A stretch of 14,919 bases of DNA, from contig CALFYH010000076.1 of assembly GCA_937952155.1 (NCBI GenBank), positions 1 to 14,919 of the forward strand, read 5' to 3'. The notes beneath the pieces were generated by a model that saw only the letters and a list, made by a program, of their open reading frames with translations, was not told where the DNA came from and searched no databases. Source of the stretch: an uncultured Saprospiraceae bacterium. GTDB taxonomy: Bacteria > Bacteroidota > Bacteroidia > Chitinophagales > Saprospiraceae. Shown here piece by piece: positions 1 to 7,300 of this stretch. Made by a program: the position numbers and the translations under genes. Each line of letters begins with the position of its first letter. The stretch's first letter is position 1.

Positions 1-69
1 TTAAAATAAAAATGAAATCTGTAGAAAAATTCCCTTTTGATAAGAGAATACTCAGATAAAGACTAACTC

Positions 70-1230
70 TTATCCTTTGCTTTTTTCAGCAAGAACAAGT
101 TGCAGGCTTTGCCACGTTAGTTCAGCAGTTTTATCCCAAGAAAAATCCTGTTGTCTGATTTTGCCTTTTTGTTTTAGCTGTTCGGCAACTTCCTGATGTT
201 GTAATACTTGTTCCAAAGCAACGGTAATGGCATTTACGCTGTGTGGGTCAACACAGAGAGCTGCATTGCCTGCAATTTCAGGAAGGCAACTTACATTGGA
301 AGTGATTACAGGTACACCACAGCGCATAGCTTCAATCATCGGAATACCAAATCCTTCAAAAATAGATGGATATACCAGGCAAAAACAATGGTCATAATAC
401 GCTACCAATTCTGCATTGGTCACACCATTTACAAATAAAAAGTTAGATTCCAATCTATAATATTGGATCATTTCTTTGACCTTACGCATATAATCTTTGT
501 CACCATTGCCGATTACTACAAATGGTTTTCGGTATTTTTCAGGCAATTTTGCATATGCGAGTACACATTGCAACAACCCTTTACGCTCGATAACTGACCC
601 AACATACAAGTAGTATTCTTTCACTTCAGGTGCAGAATTTTTGGTGTTTCCAGCATCATTTCCAGTCTGAAAATGATCCCCGCACGACTGGAACACAAGG
701 TCTATTTTATCCTGATCAATCCCATAAAATTCGCATAGATCAAGTTTTGTACTTTCACTGATGGCGGCAATAACATCGGCTCTTTTGGCTGCACTTTTAT
801 ATTTTAGCTTGTACATAAATCGATCCCACATACCAAATTGATCTGTAAATCTCTCATAAATCAAATCGTGAAATGTGACGACTTTTACAATATTATTTGC
901 CAATCCGAAGGGTAATTCGTGACTCAAGCCATGAAAGATATCAGGATTCAGTGCATTGACTTGACTTGACATTCCAAAACTTCGCCACATTGGATTGCGA
1001 CTTGGTGGAAGATGGATGTGAAAAGATTTTTCTTCCAAAAACCAGGAAGTTTCTACATTTTCAGTGATACTCGGTGTGAAAAGATGATATTCATTTTCAG
1101 GAAAGTAATGATGTAAATTGCGCACTAAGGTCCTGCTGTAATTGCCCAAACCTGTAAAGTTGTTAAACAATCTTTTGGCATCAAATGCGATGACTAATGG
1201 CTTGTGTGGAGATGGAATACTTTCAGGCAT
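70..1230 (-). CDS. GT4-family glycosyltransferase (GT-B fold, mannosyltransferase-like)
   Basis: This 386-residue protein probably transfers a sugar from a nucleotide-sugar donor to a glycan or lipid-linked acceptor at the cytoplasmic face of the membrane. The N-terminal Rossmann domain has the glycine-rich acceptor loop GLGNYSRTL (about residues 27-35) and a VVTFHDLIYERF segment (about 117-128) typical of the mtfB/WbaZ-like branch. The C-terminal donor domain begins near YLYVGSVIERKG (208-218) and carries the EX7E signature E292-GFGIPMI-E300, followed by EAMRCGVPVITS. No signal peptide or membrane helix is seen, and the length is normal for GT4. The start ATG has no clear Shine-Dalgarno sequence. 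It lies 53 bp downstream of the merR-like gene on the same strand and may be cotranscribed with it. Donor and acceptor cannot be read from the sequence. The family call is secure; the mannosyl specificity is only a resemblance. Confidence 0.93.
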   Translation of the reverse strand: MPESIPSPHKPLVIAFDAKRLFNNFTGLGNYSRTLVRNLHHYFPENEYHLFTPSITENVETSWFLEEKSFHIHLPPSRNPMWRSFGMSSQVNALNPDIFHGLSHELPFGLANNIVKVVTFHDLIYERFTDQFGMWDRFMYKLKYKSAAKRADVIAAISESTKLDLCEFYGIDQDKIDLVFQSCGDHFQTGNDAGNTKNSAPEVKEYYLYVGSVIERKGLLQCVLAYAKLPEKYRKPFVVIGNGDKDYMRKVKEMIQYYRLESNFLFVNGVTNAELVAYYDHCFCLVYPSIFEGFGIPMIEAMRCGVPVITSNVSCLPEIAGNAALCVDPHSVNAITVALEQVLQHQEVAEQLKQKGKIRQQDFSWDKTAELTWQSLQLVLAEKSKG

Positions 1231-1283
1231 TACAGCAAAATATCGGTAAAATTATACATTTTTTCGATCTGCGGGAAATGCCG

Positions 1284-1619
1284 TTAAGATAATTTTTCTT
1301 TAAACTGAGTAATTTTTTTGCGCAATTCTCGTAGTTTGACAAGTAACTGTTGATCTTCTTTTTTCTCTTGTTTTTGTGCATCCAATTCTTTCCTTGCGCC
1401 TTCTATGGTAAATCCCTTGTCTTTGACGAGATAATGAATCTGTTGCAAAATCTCGATGTCCTTGGCTGTAAATTTACGTTCGCCTTTACTGTTTTTCGCA
1501 GGATGTATTTGTGTAAATTCTGTCTCCCAATACCGTATTACCGATGGCGCCACATGCAATATTTCAGCTACTTCGCTGATAGCATAATAAAGTTTAGTAA
1601 GCGGATTCCCTTCTTTCAT
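1284..1619 (-). CDS. MerR-family transcriptional regulator, short form
   Basis: This 111-residue DNA-binding protein has a MerR winged helix-turn-helix at the N-terminus. YYAISEVAEILHVAPSVIRYWE (about 11-32) forms the helix-turn-helix, and the KNSKGERKFTAKDIEILQQIHYL segment (about 42-64) forms the wing and following helix. Residues 77-108 are rich in Lys, Glu and Gln and should form the antiparallel coiled coil used for dimerisation. There is no cysteine at all, so a metal- or redox-sensing effector site like that of MerR or SoxR is excluded. Short MerR proteins of this form are common in Bacteroidota, and I know of no assigned inducer. It starts at an ATG 125 bp from the end of the ccsBA gene and precedes the glycosyltransferase gene on the same strand. 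MerR proteins usually act on promoters with long spacers; no such target is visible here. Confidence 0.9.
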   Translation of the reverse strand: MKEGNPLTKLYYAISEVAEILHVAPSVIRYWETEFTQIHPAKNSKGERKFTAKDIEILQQIHYLVKDKGFTIEGARKELDAQKQEKKEDQQLLVKLRELRKKITQFKEKLS

Positions 1620-1744
1620 CGCTTATGCAAGGTATGATTAGAATGTAACGATTATATTGGGTGTTTTGTTCAAACTATTACCCAAGGTAAACGATGTTTC
1701 TATAAATGAAAACTCAAATATGTGACTTAATAAAATCCATCTCC

Positions 1745-4700
1745 CTATTTCACCTTTCTCCATTGAAAATAAGCCAAAATACTGAGTACTGTCAATGCAA
1801 TAGCCGTATAATATACCGCTGGTGGAACTGGCACTGGATCTCCGGCGGCATAAGAGTGCAATCCAGAAAGGTAATAATTGACACCAAAATAAGTCATAAT
1901 AACGGTGGCAAATCCAAACAACGACGCAAAATTGAATGCAAAAATACCTCTAAGTCCTGGTATAAATCGCATGTGTAAGATAAATGCATATACTAAGATC
2001 GTAACCAAGGCCCATGTTTCTTTGGCATCCCAGCCCCAATATCTTCCCCACGATTCGTTCGCCCATACGCCACCAAGATAGGTACCTACACTCACCATAA
2101 ACAATCCGCCAAGCAGCGTTATCTCAGAAATGATGGTGAGCTCCTTGATGGTTCGTTCTGTTTTGTGTTTATTATTTGCGGTAGTAAATACCATGAGAAT
2201 TAAGTTCAACATGCCGATCACAGCGCCCAACATAAGAAAACCATAACTTCCCGCTTCTAAAGAAACGTGGATGGTCAGCCAGTATGATTTCAATACGGGT
2301 ACCAATGGTGTGATTTCTGGATCGAGCCAACTCATACCTGCAACAAGCAAAATAGTAGCTGCCAAAACCAACGTTGCAGCCAATCCACCAAGTGATCGTC
2401 TAGAAAATATCAATCCAGCAAGCATGGTTGTCCAAGATATGTAGATCATCGATTCGTAGCCATTGCTCCAAGGTGCTCTGCCTGACACATACCACCTAAG
2501 TCCAAGTCCTAGTGTATGAAATGCAAAGATTGCCAATAATAAATACCAAGCCCAACGGGTATATTTCATTAGGTCTGCTGCATGATTGAAGACGCCATAA
2601 AAGAAAAATCCAAGCAAAACCAAACTAAATAAACCATAGATATTGCGCAAGCGATTGAAAACATCCAATTTATTCAACATGAGTTCAGCTTTTACTCTGG
2701 CTTCAGATGGCATGACTTGACCAGAAAATTGCCGTTGGGATACCGCAATTTTATCTAAATATACAGATGTTTTAGATAGATCGCTGGTTCCTTGACCTTT
2801 TTGCACTTCTTCTATGTAAGCAGCAAAATCTTCAAAAGATGCCATGATAGAAGTAGCTGGCATTTGGATATCACGTAAGTCTGCAGGTGATACCCAAGTA
2901 TTGGCAGGATCATCTGGTACGGGAAACATCTTCAATAGCCGTCCAGTAAATATCATATTGGCAATATTGATTTTCTCATCGAGTTTGATCACGGCCTTCT
3001 CTAATGTCCCTTGATCCTTTGGATTTACAGATTGTGCATTCCTGATATGCTCTCTAAGTTTGTATTCTCCTTCATCTGAAAAAAACTGGCGATAACTGAT
3101 CAATTTCTCAGAAGCACCCAAGATTTTTTGTAATTCTGGATGGCTACCGATATGTATCATTGGCACATTTTCCCATTTTGAAGGATCCATTGTCATTGAT
3201 AGAAATATTTGGTCGCTAGAAAATCCGTAAAGCGTACTCTTTTTTGCCAACTTTCTCAAAACTTCGCCCGATAAGGTGTTTACAGGTTTGAATCTACCAC
3301 GATGATCTTGCACTAAGACCTTGCCAAAAGCTTCTGCTTCTGGTGCACTCACATCGGATGTCACAATAGATTGTGCAACCAAACCGGATGCTGATCCAAG
3401 GAATATCATTACGATTATGACAAGATTTTTTGTGGTTTGGTGCTGCCCCATTCTTTCTAATAATGATGTAAAGCGACTATTTTTGCTAAAAAAGGTCATA
3501 ATCATTCCTATTGTCAATAATATATAGCCGATATATGAGATCCAAGTACCCCAAAAATCATGGTTGACGCTTAGATAGGTACCTGCTTCGTCTTGATCAA
3601 ATGACGACTGAAAAAAACGGTAACCACCATAGTCCAAAATATTGTTCATATATATTCTAAATGGCATATTAACTCCTTTGGCCTGATCCATGACTGTTAC
3701 TTCGCTTGCATAAGACGATGGATTGTCAGTACCAGGATATCTTTCCATGATAAAATCCCGAAGCTGAATATGGAATGGCACTGAGACTTCTTTTGAGCCA
3801 TAAGACACGACCATCTTCGCATCTCCGAAATCCAGCACTTCGGGTTGCCCAGCTACTCCTTTTTGGCCTACAATGACTGTATTTTTGGCACTACCATTTT
3901 TTGAAATCGAGAGTCGAAGGCCAGCGGCACTTTCATTTTTCATTTTACGATCACCAGCTACGACTTGTGTTACAGCAGATGGTTTGAAATCGCCAATAAC
4001 GAAGCCAGATTCACCAACCATATACATCGATCTCAAGCGTAGTGGTCGATAATCGGCTGGAGCCAAAGTATCTGTTTTTTGTGTAGCCATGACTGTCTGC
4101 ACCACGGTGACGTCCGTTGCAAAATACAATGAATCATTGCGCACGATGACATTCATTGCGTTAGGAAGTCTGTCGTCAGTAAAATTAAAATTTATGCCAT
4201 TAATTTTTGTCCTTTCACCTTGTTTTACAAAAAGCTCTTCCCTACCTCGCCTGCCAGCGATAACAACTTTCATTACGGGTTTGCCTTCTTTACTTTCGAT
4301 AAGCTGCTCAGTTGGATTTGGGATAAATTCATTTACATCTACTTTAAATAAGTTGTTACCTACTTGATAACTACTGCTAAAATCATTATTGCCCAATGTT
4401 GAAAATTCAACTGGCTCAGCAAAGGAGTATGTTTTAACGCCTGATGTCACCATAAAATTAAGGTAAGTTTCAGCAGATAAAAAAGAATTGGAAGCTTTGC
4501 CTTCCCTTATATGCATCATGCCTTCATATCCAAAATATCTTGTCACACCTGCACCGATGATGATGATAATAATCGCACTGTGAAAGATCAGCGATGCCCA
4601 CTTCTTTTGTTGAACCATCCTGAATCTGAAGATATTGGACAGAATTGTACACCCAAATAAGATCAATAAAACTTCAAACCAAGTAGCCCGAAATATCAAA

Positions 4701-4834
4701 GCTTGAGCAGAACTAGTGCCAAAATCATTTTCAATAAATGTCGCTACACCTATAGCTATAGCAAACACCAATAAATATAAGCCGGCAGCCGATGTTGAAA
4801 AAATAATATTATTAATTTTATATAACCACTTCAT
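1745..4834 (-). CDS. ccsBA: Fused System II cytochrome c synthetase CcsBA (ResB-CcsA)
   Basis: The protein moves heme across the cytoplasmic membrane and attaches it to CXXCH motifs of apocytochromes c in the periplasm. From the ATG at 4834 it has 1029 residues. The N-terminal half is ResB/CcsB-like: membrane helices near 17-35, 50-66 and 82-97 (with His85 in the third), a long periplasmic domain, and a further helix near 430-448. Another helix around 470-488 leads into a second periplasmic region. The C-terminal half is CcsA-like, with many helices, the segment GRAPWSNGYES (785-795), the tryptophan-rich heme-handling motif VWANESWGRYWGWDAKETW (923-941), and histidines at 773, 856, 954 and 993 that are candidate heme ligands. 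An in-frame TTG at 4858 would add eight residues, but it falls inside a -7 promoter box. ATG 4840 is a second choice, while MKWLYKINN at 4834 fits the usual Bacteroidota N-terminus. No cytochrome gene lies beside it. Confidence 0.94.
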   Translation of the reverse strand: MKWLYKINNIIFSTSAAGLYLLVFAIAIGVATFIENDFGTSSAQALIFRATWFEVLLILFGCTILSNIFRFRMVQQKKWASLIFHSAIIIIIIGAGVTRYFGYEGMMHIREGKASNSFLSAETYLNFMVTSGVKTYSFAEPVEFSTLGNNDFSSSYQVGNNLFKVDVNEFIPNPTEQLIESKEGKPVMKVVIAGRRGREELFVKQGERTKINGINFNFTDDRLPNAMNVIVRNDSLYFATDVTVVQTVMATQKTDTLAPADYRPLRLRSMYMVGESGFVIGDFKPSAVTQVVAGDRKMKNESAAGLRLSISKNGSAKNTVIVGQKGVAGQPEVLDFGDAKMVVSYGSKEVSVPFHIQLRDFIMERYPGTDNPSSYASEVTVMDQAKGVNMPFRIYMNNILDYGGYRFFQSSFDQDEAGTYLSVNHDFWGTWISYIGYILLTIGMIMTFFSKNSRFTSLLERMGQHQTTKNLVIIVMIFLGSASGLVAQSIVTSDVSAPEAEAFGKVLVQDHRGRFKPVNTLSGEVLRKLAKKSTLYGFSSDQIFLSMTMDPSKWENVPMIHIGSHPELQKILGASEKLISYRQFFSDEGEYKLREHIRNAQSVNPKDQGTLEKAVIKLDEKINIANMIFTGRLLKMFPVPDDPANTWVSPADLRDIQMPATSIMASFEDFAAYIEEVQKGQGTSDLSKTSVYLDKIAVSQRQFSGQVMPSEARVKAELMLNKLDVFNRLRNIYGLFSLVLLGFFFYGVFNHAADLMKYTRWAWYLLLAIFAFHTLGLGLRWYVSGRAPWSNGYESMIYISWTTMLAGLIFSRRSLGGLAATLVLAATILLVAGMSWLDPEITPLVPVLKSYWLTIHVSLEAGSYGFLMLGAVIGMLNLILMVFTTANNKHKTERTIKELTIISEITLLGGLFMVSVGTYLGGVWANESWGRYWGWDAKETWALVTILVYAFILHMRFIPGLRGIFAFNFASLFGFATVIMTYFGVNYYLSGLHSYAAGDPVPVPPAVYYTAIALTVLSILAYFQWRKVK

Positions 4835-4855
4835 TATCATTGGAATTATTATGCA

Positions 4856-4863
4856 CAAATTTA
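4856..4863 (-). promoter_or_regulatory. Predicted Bacteroidota -7 promoter box for ccsBA
   Basis: On the minus strand this reads TAAATTTG, a full match to the Bacteroidota housekeeping consensus TAnnTTTG. Transcription would begin around 4849-4851, giving a leader of only about 10-17 nt before the ATG codons at 4840 and 4834. No convincing -33 TTG element was found. The box overlaps the upstream in-frame TTG at 4858 and so argues against that codon as the start. Confidence 0.5.
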
Positions 4864-5206
4864 TGAAATATATACGAATCCATCGAATTTTTGACTTGAA
4901 AGGGTAAATATTACTATCGAACGGGAAGTTATGTTGTTTTACAAATCAACCTACTTTACGCATCCGAATCAAAAATTTTAAAACAAGAAAATCGAATTCT
5001 CAAAACTAAAACAAGCATAATAGTTGATATAATACACATATTTAAATATCTAAATATCAATACTAAACACATATTCGATATATTACATTTATATAATTAA
5101 ATACATTTATCATTGTATATCAATATATTACAAATCGTAAATAAAAAATATATTAAAAACATTAAAATAAATGACTTTATATATACTCAAATAAAATAAT
5201 ATGTTA
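4864..5206. other. AT-rich intergenic stretch without a gene
   Basis: No open frame with coding character is visible on either strand, and stop codons are dense in all frames. Base composition drops sharply: 5041-5220 contains about 14% G+C by hand count, far below the flanking genes. Short A and T tracts and small palindromes such as TATTTAAATA recur. It may act as an UP-like or curved upstream region for the small RNA promoter at 5207 and the ccsBA promoter at 4856; this is inference. Confidence 0.6.
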
Positions 5207-5214
5207 TATCTTTG
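5207..5214 (+). promoter_or_regulatory. Predicted -7 box for candidate sRNA copy 1
   Basis: TATCTTTG matches the Bacteroidota consensus TAnnTTTG at every defined position. It sits 9 bp before the shared leader AGTTTTGGTTATTAAATTG (5224-5242), which places the transcription start near 5219-5221, at the very front of that leader. No good -33 TTG is present, but the upstream DNA is extremely AT-rich. A -12-like TTGCA overlaps the box (5212-5216); a GG at the matching -24 position is lacking, so a sigma-54 reading is weaker here. Confidence 0.55.
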
Positions 5215-5218
5215 CATT

Positions 5219-5284
5219 GTGTAAGTTTTGGTTATTAAATTGTAAAATTCGTAGTTGCTCGTGAAAAGTCGCGAGCACTTTTTT
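5219..5284 (+). ncRNA. Candidate small RNA, tandem copy 1
   Basis: This is a predicted transcript of about 66 nt bounded by a good -7 box (5207-5214) and an intrinsic terminator (5256-5284). Its 5' part contains the 19-nt sequence AGTTTTGGTTATTAAATTG (5224-5242), repeated exactly in the second copy 180 bp downstream (5404-5422). The stem sequences of the two terminators differ, so the conserved part is the single-stranded leader, as expected if the leader base-pairs with targets or binds a protein. There is no start codon with a usable frame. No gene follows on the plus strand before the ferredoxin gene, which is in the opposite orientation, so this is not an attenuator for a downstream gene. 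I do not recognise the family. Confidence 0.55.
5256..5284 (+). terminator. Intrinsic terminator of sRNA copy 1
   Basis: An 8-bp stem pairs TGCTCGTG (5256-5263) with CGCGAGCA (5270-5277), including one G-T wobble. The loop is 6 nt (AAAAGT). A C and six T residues follow (5279-5284). It works only on the plus strand, since no T-run exists on the minus side. Confidence 0.75.
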
Positions 5285-5295
5285 AGAAAAGATTC

Positions 5296-5317
5296 TTACT
5301 TCATCACAAAGAAGTAA
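5296..5317. promoter_or_regulatory. Inverted repeat upstream of the sigma-54-like promoter
   Basis: TTACTTC (5296-5302) and GAAGTAA (5311-5317) are a perfect 7-bp dyad with an 8-bp spacer. It lies about 80-100 bp upstream of the predicted start near 5398, a usual distance for the binding site of a sigma-54 enhancer-binding protein. It could also be chance in AT-rich DNA. There is no T-run, so it is not a terminator. Confidence 0.25.
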
Positions 5318-5370
5318 TTCCACATAAAATTTTCAAGTACATATAGTCATATTAAACAATGTAAAAATAT

Positions 5371-5387
5371 TTGGCACGGTATTTGAA
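5371..5387 (+). promoter_or_regulatory. Predicted sigma-54 (-24/-12) promoter for sRNA copy 2
   Basis: TTGGCACGGTATTTGAA matches the sigma-54 consensus YTGGCACGRNNNTTGCW at all defined positions but one (A instead of C in the -12 element). The GG and TTG blocks have the correct 10-bp offset. The predicted start is near 5398, six bases before the shared leader at 5404, which agrees with the geometry of copy 1. No TAnnTTTG box is present at the matching place. Confidence 0.55.
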
Positions 5388-5397
5388 TTATAAAGAG

Positions 5398-5459
5398 TAT
5401 ATGAGTTTTGGTTATTAAATTGAGTAATGCCCGTGTTTTCGTCTTACACGGGCTTTTTT
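5398..5459 (+). ncRNA. Candidate small RNA, tandem copy 2
   Basis: This predicted transcript of about 62 nt runs from the sigma-54-like start to a strong intrinsic terminator. It carries the same leader as copy 1, AGTTTTGGTTATTAAATTG (5404-5422), then a short linker and the terminator hairpin. Similar size, order and leader position suggest a duplicated gene whose promoter and hairpin diverged while the leader was kept. A five-codon frame (5401-5418) occurs in this copy only and is probably chance. No plus-strand gene follows. I do not recognise an Rfam family here. Confidence 0.55.
5429..5459 (+). terminator. Intrinsic terminator of sRNA copy 2
   Basis: A perfect 8-bp GC-rich stem pairs GCCCGTGT (5429-5436) with ACACGGGC (5446-5453) across a 9-nt loop. 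Six T residues follow directly (5454-5459). It stands out strongly from the surrounding AT-rich DNA. Confidence 0.85.
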
Positions 5460-5596
5460 ATTTTATTCAAAATCCTATTCCTATTACACATTACAAAACT
5501 ACCTAACTACTACAAACAGACATAGCAATATCTGCCTTGTCAAACATAAGCACAATTACATAAATACGAATCAGGAAAAATTATTTCAGTCGAAGA

Positions 5597-5938
5597 TCAA
5601 TGTTCGTGACCGATAATATTCTTTTGATCTGGTATGATAACTTCTATATCAGCATCATTGTCTAAGATGATACATTGACATGCCAATCGAGATTCCAATT
5701 TCGGATTTATAGCACGATCTATAAAATCTTCCTCTTTATCTGATATTTCTTCCAAATCATCTCCGCCTTTAACTACATAGATATGGCAAGTCGAGCAAGC
5801 ACATACACCACCACAATTATGATTGAGATGGACGTCAAAATCCTCTGTAGCTTCTAATATTGAATATCCCTCAGCCACTTCTTTGGCCAGGACTTCCGGT
5901 ATCGAAGTATCTTCAAACCTGAATTTTATTGTTGCCAT
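5597..5938 (-). CDS. [2Fe-2S] ferredoxin, adrenodoxin/ISC Fdx type
   Basis: This is a 113-residue soluble electron carrier. The cluster ligands fit C-x5-C-x2-C-x35-C: Cys42, Cys48 and Cys51 in NCGGVCACSTCHIYV, and Cys87 in SRLACQC. Two further cysteines, Cys46 and Cys89, sit beside ligands. The CxxxCACSTCH arrangement, the acidic stretch DDLEEISDKEEDFIDRA (about 60-76) used for partner docking, and the C-terminal IIPDQKNIIGHEH, close to the end of E. coli Fdx, point to the adrenodoxin/ISC class rather than plant-type ferredoxins. In that class the protein delivers electrons to Fe-S cluster assembly or to P450-like partners. No isc genes are adjacent, so the partner is unknown. The ATG start is well placed, and the gene is divergent from trhO across 261 bp. 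Confidence 0.93.
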   Translation of the reverse strand: MATIKFRFEDTSIPEVLAKEVAEGYSILEATEDFDVHLNHNCGGVCACSTCHIYVVKGGDDLEEISDKEEDFIDRAINPKLESRLACQCIILDNDADIEVIIPDQKNIIGHEH

Positions 5939-6132
5939 TGATATCTCTACAATTTATTGATACGATTACTAACAGCAATATAGTTTTTTGGTTTAAAAAT
6001 AATAGGTATTGAACGAATCAATCCGACCAAGTGACCATTCCTTTGTTAAATTAAAGAAATTCCAATTACCATTTACTTGTCGATTTTTTTCGCTGAATTA
6101 AGTTCATCTTCTAAACTTTAAGGTAATTTTAC

Positions 6133-6140
6133 TACTTTTG
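6133..6140 (+). promoter_or_regulatory. Predicted -7 box for the trhO cluster
   Basis: TACTTTTG is a complete match to TAnnTTTG. Transcription would start around 6145-6147, giving a leader of about 55 nt before the trhO ATG at 6200. No clear -33 element is visible. It could serve the whole rightward cluster, since gaps between the next genes are short. Confidence 0.5.
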
Positions 6141-6199
6141 CAATAATTTTTTAACCAACGTAAGGAATCGTTTCCTGCATAAGCGAATTTATACTTACA

Positions 6200-7282
6200 A
6201 TGAAAGCTTTGCACAATCGCATCAATCGGCATGTCCTGAAACAAAGGATCATGCAAGACAGTACGCCTAGAGCGACTTTGTCATTTTATCAATATTATCA
6301 TCTAGGCAATCCCCAACTATTCAGAGATCATTTTTATCTCCTGTTATCAGATGTCGATGTCTTGGGTAGAATTTATGTATCCTACGAAGGCGTAAATGCC
6401 CAAATTTCTGTACCTACCGCCCGCATCGAAGATTTCAAATCGGCACTGAGTACGATCACTTTTCTCGAAAATATCAGGCTCAATTTTGCAATAGAAGACG
6501 ATGGAAAGTCATTTATCAAGCTGATAATCAAGGTCAGAGACAAAATCGTCGCTGATGGTCTAAACGATGATACTTTTGATGTCACCAATAAAGGAATCCA
6601 TCTCAAAGCTGAGGAATTTAACAAACTGGCAGATAACCCTGAGACGATCATCGTAGATATGCGCAATCATTACGAGAGTGAAGTCGGATACTTTAAAGGT
6701 GCAATTTTGCCAGATGTAGAGACTTTTAGAGAGGCATTGCCTATTGTCGAAAAGCTGCTCGAAGACAAAAAAGACAAAAATATCATCATGTATTGTACGG
6801 GTGGCATCCGTTGTGAAAAAGCTTCTGCTTATTATAAACACAAGGGATTCCAACATGTATATCAGGTAGAAGGCGGCATTATAGAATACACCAGAAGGGC
6901 CAATCAATTAGGTATTGAGAATAAGTTTGAAGGGAAGAATTTTGTATTTGACGATAGGCTTGGCGAAAAAATATCTCTCAAAATCGTAGCCAAATGTCAT
7001 CAATGTGGCGAGCCGTGTGATACCCATACAAACTGTGCCAATGATGCCTGTCACTTACTCTTCATCCAGTGTCCGACATGTGCAGAGAAGTACGATAAAT
7101 GTTGTTCTGTAAAGTGCAAAGATTTCAACATTTTGCCAGAAGATATGAAAATTGCACTTCGCAAATCGACAACATTCAATGGTACAAAATTTGGTAAAGG
7201 CAGATACAAAGCACACAACAAAAATGCAGTTTTGGATCATGGTTCGCTAGAAACTGAGCACACTCAATCAACCTTGCAGTAA
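6200..7282 (+). CDS. trhO: tRNA uridine(34) hydroxylase TrhO (rhodanese family)
   Basis: TrhO, formerly YceA, hydroxylates uridine 34 of certain tRNAs to 5-hydroxyuridine using oxygen, the first step toward cmo5U-type wobble modification. The 360-residue protein aligns by eye along the whole length of E. coli YceA. It has an N-terminal ferredoxin-like domain (LHNRINRHVLK to about residue 100, including the YEGVNAQISVP signature). The rhodanese domain has VDMRNHYESEVG (152-163) and the active loop YCTGGIRC with catalytic Cys199. A cysteine-rich C-terminal segment (CHQCGEPCDTHTNC, then CHLLFIQCPTCAEKYDKCC, 266-302) probably binds metal. The start matches the family start MPVLHNRIS. It is the first gene of a rightward cluster, 18 bp before the penicillin-binding protein gene. 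Confidence 0.96.
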   Translation: MKALHNRINRHVLKQRIMQDSTPRATLSFYQYYHLGNPQLFRDHFYLLLSDVDVLGRIYVSYEGVNAQISVPTARIEDFKSALSTITFLENIRLNFAIEDDGKSFIKLIIKVRDKIVADGLNDDTFDVTNKGIHLKAEEFNKLADNPETIIVDMRNHYESEVGYFKGAILPDVETFREALPIVEKLLEDKKDKNIIMYCTGGIRCEKASAYYKHKGFQHVYQVEGGIIEYTRRANQLGIENKFEGKNFVFDDRLGEKISLKIVAKCHQCGEPCDTHTNCANDACHLLFIQCPTCAEKYDKCCSVKCKDFNILPEDMKIALRKSTTFNGTKFGKGRYKAHNKNAVLDHGSLETEHTQSTLQ

Positions 7283-7300
7283 TAAAATTTTCATCAATCC

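Noticed and set aside
39..74. 8-bp inverted repeat GATAAGAG / CTCTTATC at the end of the glycosyltransferase gene
   Set aside because: The loop is 20 nt, the stem is AT-rich and overlaps the stop codon, and no T-run follows on the minus strand, so a terminator call is not supported.
5401..5418. A five-codon leader-peptide-like frame (MSFGY) in sRNA copy 2
   Set aside because: Copy 1 lacks the start codon although the rest is conserved, and no downstream gene exists for it to control.
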